Below, piece by piece: positions 44,108 to 53,760 of a stretch of 64,000 nucleotides of DNA; within the stretch, counting starts at the first letter, position 1, and every line of letters begins with the position of its first letter. A model generated the notes under the pieces. The model saw only the letters and a list, made by a program, of their open reading frames with translations. It made no database searches and had not been told where the DNA came from. A program made the position numbers and the translations under genes. This DNA is from Fragilaria radians (taxonomy: Eukaryota > Bacillariophyta > Fragilariophyceae > Fragilariales > Fragilariaceae): the NCBI GenBank assembly GCA_900642245.1, contig CAAAJI010000120.1:66323-130322 (forward strand), in the 5' to 3' direction.

Positions 44108-44127
44108 NNNNNNNNNNNNNNNNNNNN
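44108..44127. other. Assembly gap (20 N) between the two 1.74 kb copies
   Basis: Twenty N lie 52 bases after copy 1 ends and five bases before copy 2 begins. A placeholder gap at a near-identical duplication suggests either an unresolved repeat or two haplotypes placed end to end. Confidence 0.95.
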
Positions 44128-44132
44128 AATTA

Positions 44133-45871
44133 CAGTCGTTGATGGTTGAGGCTTACTCATCCCACATCCAATAAATCTGACTGCCTGACAGACCAGGAGA
44201 CACAATAAAACACAATTGAGGTTTAACGCGTCAATACTGCGTTCCAAAACACTACTTTAATCAATTTTTTTCTTTTCTGTATCAAACCCATCGCATTTGC
44301 TATTAACTGCATTTTCTCTTTATTTGACGCCGTTTACATTGCTTTCTTTATTTTCCAGTCAGAATTTACCTATTAAATTTTCTCAGTGTCCAATCCAATT
44401 TCAAACTTCTAGAACTCTAACTCTTAAGGTTTTTACTGTACTATACGCTCAAACATATTGAATTTCAACAGGATAAGCTTAAAGCTGGAATCACCATCAA
44501 CTGTTGAGTCGCTTCCTAAAACGTCCATGCCAGGCACCTGCGAGAATCCCAGGGATACAAAGTCTTGCCTCTGAAGACTCCACATCCCTTTTCATTGAAT
44601 GCCAGCATCTTTTCAATCAGTGTCAACACAGACTTCTCCTGGTAGAGTCTTTGTCAGAAGAGCCTCCATAAGGTTTTTAGCTAAGGATAATTTACTTCTT
44701 CAGTTAGGAGGTTTGTTTCCCTGTTGTCTTAGTGTTTGATGAGCTTTTTTACCAGATTATCCACAAAATGATTCACTTATCACTCCATTTCATTTGACTT
44801 ACGGTCTCTCTCTTAGCTTTATAGCTTGTGCATTATCTTCTTTGGTGCTCAACAAAGATATTCATCATCTAAGATATTGTCCAAAACTCTTCCCAAAGCG
44901 ACTTGGAACCCTTGTGATCATAACGCTCTTGTTCGTCACATTCAACTTCACACATTTCCATTGAGCTCCGAATGATAAATTGAGTTCTTGTGACTTTCAT
45001 TCCGATTCCTTCAAAGATTTTAAAGTCTTTTAAAGTACTTGGGCTCCTTTTCCGTAAAGCGTCTCATATGAGATCTTTTCATCACATAACAGACCTTATT
45101 GGCTGTTCAGACAAACTTCGCCCACATCATGATCTTCAGCTTGTTATCCGTCCCTTAATTATTCAGTAGTACTCTGGCTTTTTAACATAATGTAGACACT
45201 GCTCTTGGCTTCACAATTCTATGCTGGTGATTTAGGTGAGATGATATTTACCTTCATTCCTTCTTTTCAGCACAATTGTGCAGGGCGAAGAAGGTGATCT
45301 ATATCTTCCTTCTAGTGAAGAAACGCTACTTCATGGTAATTCTTGATTTTCAATTAATTCTCATATGTTTCTTTTTCCCAGGGTGGCATACTTGACAACC
45401 AGAATAATCCTCTCTGTTGACTTATCTGATGCCTTTGTGCTTTCTTCTTGGCTGTGCTCATAGTTTATTCCTTGGATGAGGAGATTCTGTCACATTTGGT
45501 CTCTAGCTTTTCCTTGGCTCTGTCCAAGGAAAAGCTGCATTTGGTTTAAACTTCAAAGCAGGATCCTTCTCAGCTGCTTTGTCATTTCCTTCTGGCATCC
45601 TGTCTAATTGCCTTGATTTGAATAGTCCCAATTATGTCACATTTGCTACTAATCGGCACCTTGGCGTAGGTTCTGTTGTTCTTCATCATGAAATCATAGT
45701 AACTTTAGCTGGTGTACCTCCTATCGAAAGGGGATGGTCCTATAGCAACAAAATCGTGAGTTAGCAAAAAGGAAACACTCCATCTTTCCCAATCCTTTCT
45801 TTTCCCAGAGAATTAGGATAGTTTGATGTGAATATCCATGTTGCAATGATTTATTCTCGGTTGTAGATCGT
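44133..45871. repeat. 1.74 kb duplicated block, copy 2
   Basis: Near-identical to 42321-44055 (see copy 1). Differences by eye include CAATTGAAATAACG against CAATTGAGGTTTAACG near the left edge and single-base changes throughout. Confidence 0.9.
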
Positions 45872-46177
45872 GAAGAAATCGAGATCCTTGATGTTTTTGC
45901 ACCTTCAGGGTTATGATGAAAGATTAGAGTGAATAAGGATGATAAATTCCTGAAGAGTTGACATGAAAGTGACTTAAAGCTGTGCTTTTAAGAAATTTGT
46001 TATAATGAACTTTAGACGCTAAACGCCAATTTTAACGCATATCTGCGTTTGACCGTCATCTTCCCTCTTCGCAAGGAGAGTCGTGTTTACATTTGTACTG
46101 TACACTTGATTCATCTACTGTTCGCTCGCACCACATCTGATGACGTCGGATGTACAACTGTCGCTTAAAAGACCTTG
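45872..46177. promoter_or_regulatory. Upstream region of the TIM-barrel gene
   Basis: About 300 bases from the end of the duplicated block to the start codon; the only unique DNA available for a promoter. No motif was assigned. Confidence 0.4.
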
Positions 46178-47023
46178 ATGAAAATGACGAATCAACCATT
46201 CACTCTCCGAGCCTTGGGACTTTGTGGAGCAGATGACTCCGTCCACCCGAACATGCTGATAATTCTTGCTCATGAATATCCCTTTGTTGAGTTTGGAATA
46301 CTCTTCCGTCCAGACAAGGAAGGACAACCAAGATATGCCTCTTCGGCATGGGTTCAGCGTTTGGTGCAACAAAAGGCCATTTTGTCACAGCATTATAAGA
46401 ATCGGGACCCAGATATGGGATCTTGTCACATGAAACTTGCTGCACACTTATGTAGTACGCGAGTTAACGATGTATTGCGTGGGGACGATTCCTTTGTGAA
46501 GGATTTAATATCATGGGGATTTACGCGTGTTCAAATTAATGCCACTCAAGTAAATGGTGTGGATACTTCCAAACTGCAAGAGTCCGTACCCGCTCTAGTG
46601 AATATTGCTAACAAGTATCCATCCTTGGAATTCATCATCCAGCGAAACGATGAAACAAAGCCACTATGGCAAGGCATCCTTGACTTTGATTGTATTCCCT
46701 CGAACATCAGTATGCTCATGGATGAAAGCAAGGGTACAGGTATTCTATGTGCCGATAAGTGGGATAGTCCTTCTCCGTCTGCTGGTCGTTCAGATATGTC
46801 CGTGGGATACGCTGGTGGTATCGGACCTGATAACATACGGACAATACTTGAGAAACTTCAAGTGACTGCAGCTGGGCATGAAATATGGATTGATATGGAA
46901 AGCAGATTGCGTAGCAATCGGAATGGGCAAGATATTTTTGACTTGGATAAGTGTTACCAAGTCATTGATGCTGTCTGTGAAAGTGGACTTCATTCGCATC
47001 CACAGTTTTTGGCCCACAAATAA
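46178..47023 (+). CDS. PRAI-like TIM-barrel protein, conserved, function unknown
   Basis: 281 residues from the ATG at 46178; the preceding in-frame codon is only TTG. Features: FTLRALGLCGADDSVHP, EFGILFRPDKEGQPRY, MKLAAHLCSTRVNDVLRGD, FTRVQINATQVNGVD, EFIIQRNDETKPLW, then a glycine-rich phosphate-type loop VGYAGGIGPDNI (209-220) and IWIDMESRLRS. Repeating strand-helix units and the late GGIGP loop indicate a TIM barrel like phosphoribosylanthranilate isomerase, but the LCGADDS opening belongs to a separate, uncharacterised group that I recall from algae, oomycetes and protists. It is probably a soluble enzyme binding a phosphorylated ligand; the substrate is unknown. It converges with NSE2, 262 bases apart. 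Confidence 0.78.
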   Translation: MKMTNQPFTLRALGLCGADDSVHPNMLIILAHEYPFVEFGILFRPDKEGQPRYASSAWVQRLVQQKAILSQHYKNRDPDMGSCHMKLAAHLCSTRVNDVLRGDDSFVKDLISWGFTRVQINATQVNGVDTSKLQESVPALVNIANKYPSLEFIIQRNDETKPLWQGILDFDCIPSNISMLMDESKGTGILCADKWDSPSPSAGRSDMSVGYAGGIGPDNIRTILEKLQVTAAGHEIWIDMESRLRSNRNGQDIFDLDKCYQVIDAVCESGLHSHPQFLAHK

Positions 47024-47285
47024 TGACATCCGTTCCCCAAGCCTCTATGCTGATGCCATTTTAATTGTGTGTATCATCTATTTCATTCGGAAACGTGGAT
47101 CAGGACCTACATACACGTGTATAGTACGATGTTGTCAGGGCATGCCAAATAATTTATATTAGTTTGACACATCATAATTACTTCGCTGACGAATATAATG
47201 TTCTCAAATCACAAATCAAAATGCACCGCACTAAATAAAAATAAATCAAATCTCTAAAAGTTAGATAGATTCAGGTAGTTTTAGC

Positions 47286-48092
47286 CTATATGAAAATATT
47301 GTCTTCGTCACTTTCAGCATCCGCAGCTTGACTTAATAGAATTTCCTGTTCCTGTGCTTGCTTTCGTTGATACCGTTTTACCGCCATGGCGGTTCGAGAA
47401 TCGGATTCACAAGATTTCAAAGTGAGCTTCGTATTGGTGCATCCTACCACGGGACATTTACATTTACTTTTGGGACCTCGTTTATGGTTTTGAGCTACAT
47501 ACTGTTCTAAGGCCTCTTTCGAATAGACGTGGTTGCAAACTTGACTGCGGACGGGATCGACGAGAATTCCTCCGGATATTGGACATTTGAGAGACGAAAG
47601 ATTGTTGGAGTGTGTAGGAAGTACTTGAAGCTCCTCTTCCTCTTCTTTCAAATCAGTATTCTGCAAGCCTAGAGCTGTTTGGAGTTCTTGTATCAATGGC
47701 GATTCCTGAGGTTGGAAGGGAGGCTGTTTTTCTGTTGCTTGGTCAAGTTTGGAAGACAAAATCGTTTCAAAATCGCACTCTGCACTACTTTGATTTATTT
47801 CTTCCTGAACATTCGACAAGGCCTCCAGGAACGCATCCACTTGCCGTTCGAGAAGACAATTTTGTTCCGCATTTTTCATGATCCTCAGCTTTTGCTCCAT
47901 GATAAATTGATTGAGTTCCTCTTCAAGTTCGGCATCACCCAAGGCCATATCTTGCAACGACGCAGCAAAGTTCATTGCCAACTCATGATTCGTTCGTATT
48001 CCAGCACGATAAGTTGTGCTATGGCTACGAATAGTATTGGCTGTGTGTGCCGCAGCCTTTATGGATCCTTCTGAGATGGTGGAACTGGACAT
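47286..48092 (-). CDS. NSE2: SUMO E3 ligase NSE2/MMS21 (SMC5/6 complex)
   Basis: Single exon, 268 residues, near the family's usual size. Residues about 35-150 are helical and Glu/Gln-rich, as expected for the part that packs on the SMC5 coiled coil. The C-terminal SP-RING spans about 168-232: C170-PISGGILVDPV, then C186-N-H188-VYSKEALEQY, C-K-C (211-213) and C218, with KLTLKSCESD afterwards. The Cys-His-Cys-Cys pattern with the SGGI/DPV spacing is that of NSE2 rather than PIAS/Siz proteins. It transfers SUMO to proteins during recombinational DNA repair in the nucleus. It is divergent from the ABC1 kinase gene with 537 bases between start codons. Confidence 0.88.
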   Translation of the reverse strand: MSSSTISEGSIKAAAHTANTIRSHSTTYRAGIRTNHELAMNFAASLQDMALGDAELEEELNQFIMEQKLRIMKNAEQNCLLERQVDAFLEALSNVQEEINQSSAECDFETILSSKLDQATEKQPPFQPQESPLIQELQTALGLQNTDLKEEEEELQVLPTHSNNLSSLKCPISGGILVDPVRSQVCNHVYSKEALEQYVAQNHKRGPKSKCKCPVVGCTNTKLTLKSCESDSRTAMAVKRYQRKQAQEQEILLSQAADAESDEDNIFI

Positions 48093-48629
48093 GATGTTTG
48101 AGTTTTAATGCTACAATTCGAAATTGGGATTCGTACTGTACTCGGTTTCGTCTGCAATTTTAATCCTAGCGCGAAAAATAGTCGTCTGTGTCTATATGCT
48201 TCGGTCACCACAAATATGGAATTCGGACATTTGGATTTGTGCGCAATATCTTTCCATAATTTCAACAACACTTAAAAAACCCGGAATTTAAAGGGTAAGC
48301 GCTGACATCGATTGAACCCGGCAATGCAGATGTCGGCTAGTAGGACCAATAAAATTTAGTACGAAAGACCACTGTTGCAATAAGTAGAATTCAATAGATT
48401 AATTTATTGAACATGCTGACGGTGAAGACTACAAGTACAGTCACCTTCTTTGGAGCATCTGGGACCGCTTTTCACTGTCACTTCTTCATTAGGAATTACT
48501 ACTTACGTACACGACGATGGGTGTTACTGTATATCTGGATGTGTGTGACACTACATGCTCGGTTTCGTAAAAATAATAGACTTGCAATTCCATTTTGTTC
48601 TCAATCCAATCCAAAGGAAATAATTCAAA
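48093..48629. promoter_or_regulatory. Divergent promoter region, NSE2 / ABC1 kinase
   Basis: 537 bases between the two start codons, containing both promoters. An open frame at 48407-48736 overlaps the start of the kinase gene in another frame and is not credible. Confidence 0.5.
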
Positions 48630-51289
48630 ATGAATCGAATCGCTCGTTGTCATCTCCAAAAACAATCAGCCTCTATACCAAGACGACGAAATTCAATATG
48701 GCATTATCTCTTGATGGTTGCCGTTACGTATTCTAGAGCTTCGAATGCTTTTACATCCGTGCCTCGATTCACAGCTTTTCCTGTATCATTCACTCACCTT
48801 CGGACGGAACACTCCTTACCTCAACGAACTTGGAGGCAAAGGGAAGTTACATCACGGGATGGAAAAGATAGTTCTCAGCAATCCAATCATAGTTTTCTGC
48901 TCGAACAAAGGAAAACGAAACCAATGCCTATCAAAGGATACGACGCAGACGCAATATTAAAATTCTATGACAATCGTCCCTGGGAAGTAGGATGGAGACT
49001 GAATAGCCTGGGACTTCCTCTTTTAGGATGGTACTTTGGTCTGGTCACCGATCGTATTTTGGGAATTCAAGAACAAGAAGACGTACAACGGAGACGAGGT
49101 GCTGAATTACGTGGTCATCTTGTTCGCTCTAAAAGTGTGGCATTGATTAAGGTAAGTCTTGATCATCCATTTGTTCAGACCTTCAAGCGACCATGGCTAG
49201 CCAGCTATTGTGATTCCTTATCGGTTAGAAAAATATTATTTCCTATACTGATCACGCAATTTTTCTTCCGATAGTCCGGACAAGCACTTAGTTTACGACC
49301 CGATTTGATTCGAAACAAAATTTGGGCTCAAGAATTAGGAAGACTTGTTGATGCGGTGGGTGCTTTCCCCGATATCGATGCAATGAATATTATGAGGAGA
49401 GAGCTCTCTGATTTGTTGCCTCGCATAAGCGTATCCAGACAGATGCAGAAACAAATAGCAAAAACCAAAATTTCATCAACTTTATCGCAGCTACAAAAAT
49501 TGATACAGAAAGATCCGATCTTATCCTTATTTGAATTTTACAACGATGGTAAGAGTGTTGCAAGTGCCTCCATTGGACAAGTCTACAAGGCTCGGATTCG
49601 CCGAGGACCGGCTTTAGAAGCAGCGATTGGGGCGGAATCTGCATCAAAATGGGGTGGCAAGTTGGTTGCCATTAAAGTTCAGCGCCCTGATGCACAGTCT
49701 TCTGCATCACTTGATATGTATTTGATTCGAAGGGCAGCGATGTGGTTAAGTATGCTCCGTGGAGGTGACCTCCCTGCTATCGCAGATCAATTTGGCATGC
49801 AACTCTTTGGTGAACTAGATTATGTTCGAGAAGCCAATAATTGTTACCGATTTCGGGAACTGTATGATCACTGGGAAGACATACAAGTCCCCTCACCTTG
49901 TAATGAACTAACAAGGAAAAAAGTCCTTGTGATGGATTGGATTAATGGTGAGAAAGGACCTTGGGGGGAAGATAAAGGTATTCAAATGGTGAGAACAGGA
50001 CTGAAATGTTCTGTGAATCAACTCATGAGTACTGGATTGTTCCATGCAGATCCACATAGGTGAGTTTGGTAATTTTGGGAACGAATCTAGATTATGCTTT
50101 TCTCTCAATCCTTATTGATATACAAAAACTGTAGAGGTAATCTTCTCATGACACCTGATACAAAGCTAGCTTTCATCGATTTTGGTATGATGGCTGATGT
50201 CAGTGAGGAAGATCGATATGGCTTGGTGGGCTTGGTGATCGGATTACAGAATAAGGACCTACCCCTTATAACTGAAAATTTGTTGAAGGTCCGTTCCAGT
50301 GTTTTCCATTAATATTCATGACTTGCACATTCTCACTAGGTTTCTATGATTTTTTTCCACACTTATCCTGAATTTAGCTTGGCTTTTTGAGTGACACAAC
50401 AAAATTGGATCAACTGGTACCTCGCTTACGAGCTGCGTTGATGAATGCAACTGGTGGAACAGGAAAGGCATCTGATGTGAACTTTGCGCGATTACAAGCT
50501 GAATTGGATGATATTTCCCGCGAGAGTGTACTTCAATTCTCGACTCCTCCCTTCTTTACTATCATTATACGATCACTTACAATATTGGAAGGCATGGCCC
50601 TTAGTGTTGATCCGAACTTTCGTCTTGTGAGAGGATCATATCCTTATGTATTGAGACAATTGTTATCTCCCGAATCAAATCAAAAAACTCCTGCTGCACT
50701 GCAAGCTCTATTGGTGAGACTTCTAACTGTCAACGGTGAGGCTAAGGAAATTGAATGGGAACGTTTAAGAGACTTATTACGATTGGCGTCAAAAGCAAGC
50801 AAGAGCTATAATCCTGCTGATGATGATGACGACACTGCTGTTTCACGACAAACGCTAGAGCTGTTCTTCAAGTTTTTAACCAGCCGTACTGGAATCTTTC
50901 TCAAAAAACCTTTAGTCCATGAACTCGCGGAAGCTATTGATGGAATGGCTAGCATGGGGGAAGCAAACTTACTGAAATCCTTTCGCTTGCTACCATCACT
51001 TCCTGGTATGAAGGGCCCTGTCAATCCGCGGCGAATGCAAGAAATGCAATTACTTGTCCAAACTGTTCAAACTGCATTGTTGCAAAGACGAACTTCAACT
51101 GGGAATAACAGTTTGGCCATCATGCAGCTTGCGAGGGAATTGATGGCACTCTTGAATGATGAACGCATGCGAGAGGATGCAGGTCCTATCCTGGAAGAAA
51201 TACAATCTGTTATTCAGTTGGTTGCCTTGGAAGTATTGGAAATCAGAGGATCCCGAATGATGCGATCAGTTTTACAAGTTACAATGTAA
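48630..51289 (+). CDS. Plastid-targeted ABC1/UbiB-family atypical kinase
   Basis: Four exons: 48630-49151, 49275-50059, 50135-50288 and 50378-51289, about 790 residues. The leader holds a hydrophobic stretch and SRASNAF, the diatom plastid signature with Phe after the cleavage site. ABC1 landmarks: KSGQ (174-177, split over intron 1; family KxGQ), Ala-rich loop SVASASIGQVYKA, ELDYVREANN (ExD), LFHADPHRGN split by intron 2, and FIDFG. The KxGQ and Ala-rich loop replace the normal kinase P-loop and are diagnostic. Plastid ABC1Ks regulate prenylquinone (plastoquinone, tocopherol) metabolism at plastoglobules; this role is inferred from the family. Intron 3 starts GTCCGT rather than GTAAGT; frame and homology demand a splice there. 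The ~280-residue C-terminal extension is typical of plant-type members. Confidence 0.9.
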
Positions 51290-51782
51290 TGATGCTATCA
51301 GCTTTACCAGATCAGAATGCAAGGAATTGTGAAAGTAAGATTTTTAATGCTTTGCGTTCAACGTTCCTTCTTGACGTTATTCCGATTACCATATCAGCAT
51401 GTGGAACAATTTGGTTTGTCCAGTTAAGGGTGTCCATTTGGCGAGAGTAAGGCTATCATCAATTTGGGGGCATGGCACTAGAAAGAAATTACCATTTCTA
51501 TATATCAGTTTGTAGAAGTCGGCTTCAAGTCAATTTTTGTTTACAATTAAAGCAGCTATGTAACTCTAAAATCAATTTAGCATCTAGTTCACTAACTATC
51601 AAAGAACTACCTTGTGGAGAAAACAAGGAGCAGGCTTTCCTCAAGGAGACTATTAATACGCTTCTTTGGTCTCAATTAGCTTCGTATCGGTGCATGATAA
51701 AATTCTAATGACGATTCTGAAGGGGAGAAGACTACTTCGATCAAGATAGAATCTTTTGCTTTACGAAAAATGAAGAATATCT
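51290..51782. other. Convergent spacer
   Basis: About 490 bases between convergent stop codons. The open frame at 51472-51708 has no recognisable domain and an unremarkable composition. Presumably it holds both 3' UTRs. Confidence 0.4.
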
Positions 51783-52250
51783 TCATCTTCCTTGACTTTG
51801 TCGTTCTATCATTTCCTTCTTTGCTTTCCGTAATAATACTGCCATCTCTTTTAATTTTGATTCCTTCTTTTGTCGAAGATATTGATGTTTCCGAAATGTA
51901 GGAATTGGAGGAAGTTCTTGTAACATTGTGGATGAACTAGAACGTGTATTTCCCACAACAGACTGTTTCTTCGTCTGGGAAGATTTTGACAATGATTTCG
52001 TATGGTCTGTCGTCGTCTTTGTTGGCAACTTCTTCTTCTTGGCCAATTCATCAAGTCCCAACATAGTTTGGACATGTAAATTCCGTAATTTGATAGATGC
52101 ATCCGCGAGAGGTGTAGTGTCCTTAATTTTCCGTTTGGCTCGTTTTCTTTTTTTGAGAGGCGCGACGACTTTTTCTCCAACAATATCCTTGGATGCCTCA
52201 AAAGGTTCCGCCGTAACTGCAAGAAGCTTCTTTACATATTTGGATGACAT
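51783..52250 (-). CDS. Small Lys-rich basic protein, probably nuclear or nucleolar, unknown
   Basis: 155 residues from the ATG at 52250; an open extension upstream is AT-rich with no good start. Strongly basic: KKRKRAKRKIKD near residue 35 and KKKKLPTK near 70, then Ser-rich, then LPPIPTFRKHQYLRQKKESK followed by a helix ending KKEMIERQ. The composition and the bipartite basic patch suggest a nucleolar or ribosome-assembly factor; that is inference. No family was recognised. Divergent from proteasome beta5 with 271 bases between starts. Confidence 0.6.
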   Translation of the reverse strand: MSSKYVKKLLAVTAEPFEASKDIVGEKVVAPLKKRKRAKRKIKDTTPLADASIKLRNLHVQTMLGLDELAKKKKLPTKTTTDHTKSLSKSSQTKKQSVVGNTRSSSSTMLQELPPIPTFRKHQYLRQKKESKLKEMAVLLRKAKKEMIERQSQGR

Positions 52251-52521
52251 AATTGTTAGTTGTTTGAACGGAACGTAAAAAAAGTACAAAGAAAAAATGT
52301 TCGTGGTGGGATCCGAGTGGCTATGGTGTATCAAAAACAAAAGGAATTTCACTGAATTGCCCTTGGAACATCAAGATTAACGTTACTTATTTTCTATGAA
52401 TTCCGTTTCAAATCATTCGTAAAACTTCGTTTCGTTTCCTTCCTTGTCTCTACTCTACTTGTTGCATGCAACTACAGTAATTTCCTTCATAACATAGTTA
52501 AATTTCTTTGGAATCAAAACG
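52251..52521. promoter_or_regulatory. Bidirectional promoter region, Lys-rich protein / proteasome beta5
   Basis: 271 bases separate the two divergent start codons, so both promoters lie here. No specific site is claimed. Confidence 0.5.
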
Positions 52522-53588
52522 ATGTCTATCGCATGTGGTGCCGACCCTTTCTTCGTTGGATCTGATATCTTGGACATTGGAACTCGTAAGCATGAGTTGC
52601 GTGCGCGTCGAAATCGTATAGTTCCTCCTGAGACTTCCTTTGTGGGAATTCCTTCTCAAATGATAGTCCCAAATGTTCCAAATGTAGGTGCATTAGATTT
52701 TATGTTGTCAAAATACTAATTGATTATCAATGATGATCAAAGTCTCGATAACGAGGGTATGATTTTTTTCAAGTAAAAAACGACTCACTTAAATCTGATG
52801 CAATTTTCCTCTTTCTATTCATCTTATTCGGGCTTAAAATACATCTTTTATTTATGGTACAGCCTGCCGAATATTGTCGTTCTCATTTCGCCTCGGCATG
52901 TGGTAATAAAGATGCGTCTCAAGCAGTCAAGTTTGCAAAGGGAACAACGACACTGGCGTTCAAGTTCAATGGTGGTATCATCGTCTCGGTAGATTCACGA
53001 TCAACAATGGGAGCCTACATTGCCTCTGGTACAGTCAAAAAGGTAATTGAGATCAATCCATTTCTTTTGGGTACAATGGCCGGTGGAGCGGCAGATTGTT
53101 CTTTTTGGGAACGTAATTTAGGTACTCAATGCCGTCTATACGAACTGCGGAACGGGAAGCGAATTTCTGTGGCATCCGCTTCTAAGCTTTTGGCCAATAC
53201 CATGTCTTCGTATCGTGGATACGGTTTATCCATGGGAACGATGATTACCGGCTGGGATGAGACAGGTCCTCAACTTTACTACGTGGATAATGATGGAACC
53301 CGATTGAAGGGAAAATATTTTTCTGTCGGCTCTGGATCTACCTATGCTTATGGTGTGTTGGACACTCATTACCGAGAAGATCTGACTGTAGAAGAAGCCA
53401 TCGATTTGGGTAAACGCGCAATTTATCATGCGACCCATCGTGATGCGTTTTCTGGAGGTATCAATAATCTATATCATGTAACTAAAGATGGTTGGGTCAA
53501 GATCCATGCTATTGATGTCAACGATGTCCATTATGAGTTTCAGGATGAAAAAATGAACAGCATGAGCACAGAAGCTGTTGAAATGTAA
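52522..53588 (+). CDS. PSMB5: 20S proteasome subunit beta5 (chymotrypsin-like)
   Basis: Two exons: 52522-52683 and 52863-53588, GTAGGT to TACAG, phase 0, giving 295 residues. An 81-residue propeptide ends in FAKG, and the mature chain starts TTTLAFKFNGG (Thr82 = Thr1). Counting from Thr1, Asp17 (VDSR), Lys33 (TVKKV) and Met45 (LLGTM) are all in place; Thr1, Asp17 and Lys33 form the catalytic core and Met45 lines the S1 pocket of beta5. Further signatures: GGAADCSFWER, CRLYELRNGKRISVASASK, GLSMGTMITGWD, FSVGSGSTYAYGV and SGGINNLYHV. It cuts after hydrophobic residues in the proteasome core. No sign of the immunoproteasome or plant duplication. Confidence 0.96.
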
Positions 53589-53760
53589 AGATTTCTAGAA
53601 GGCGGCAGTCATATCTTTACGAATTATGGTCTTAATTGATATTCAAGAAAAGGGTCAAAAATATAAATGAATTCAAATTTTAAAAAAATATTTTCTTTTC
53701 TATTCGTTCATGTATGCTCTATTACCATTAAGATTTAAATCAAAAGTGCTGAGAGTTCGG

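Noticed and set aside
51472..51708. 78-codon frame between convergent genes
   Set aside because: Falls where two 3' UTRs are expected; no domain.
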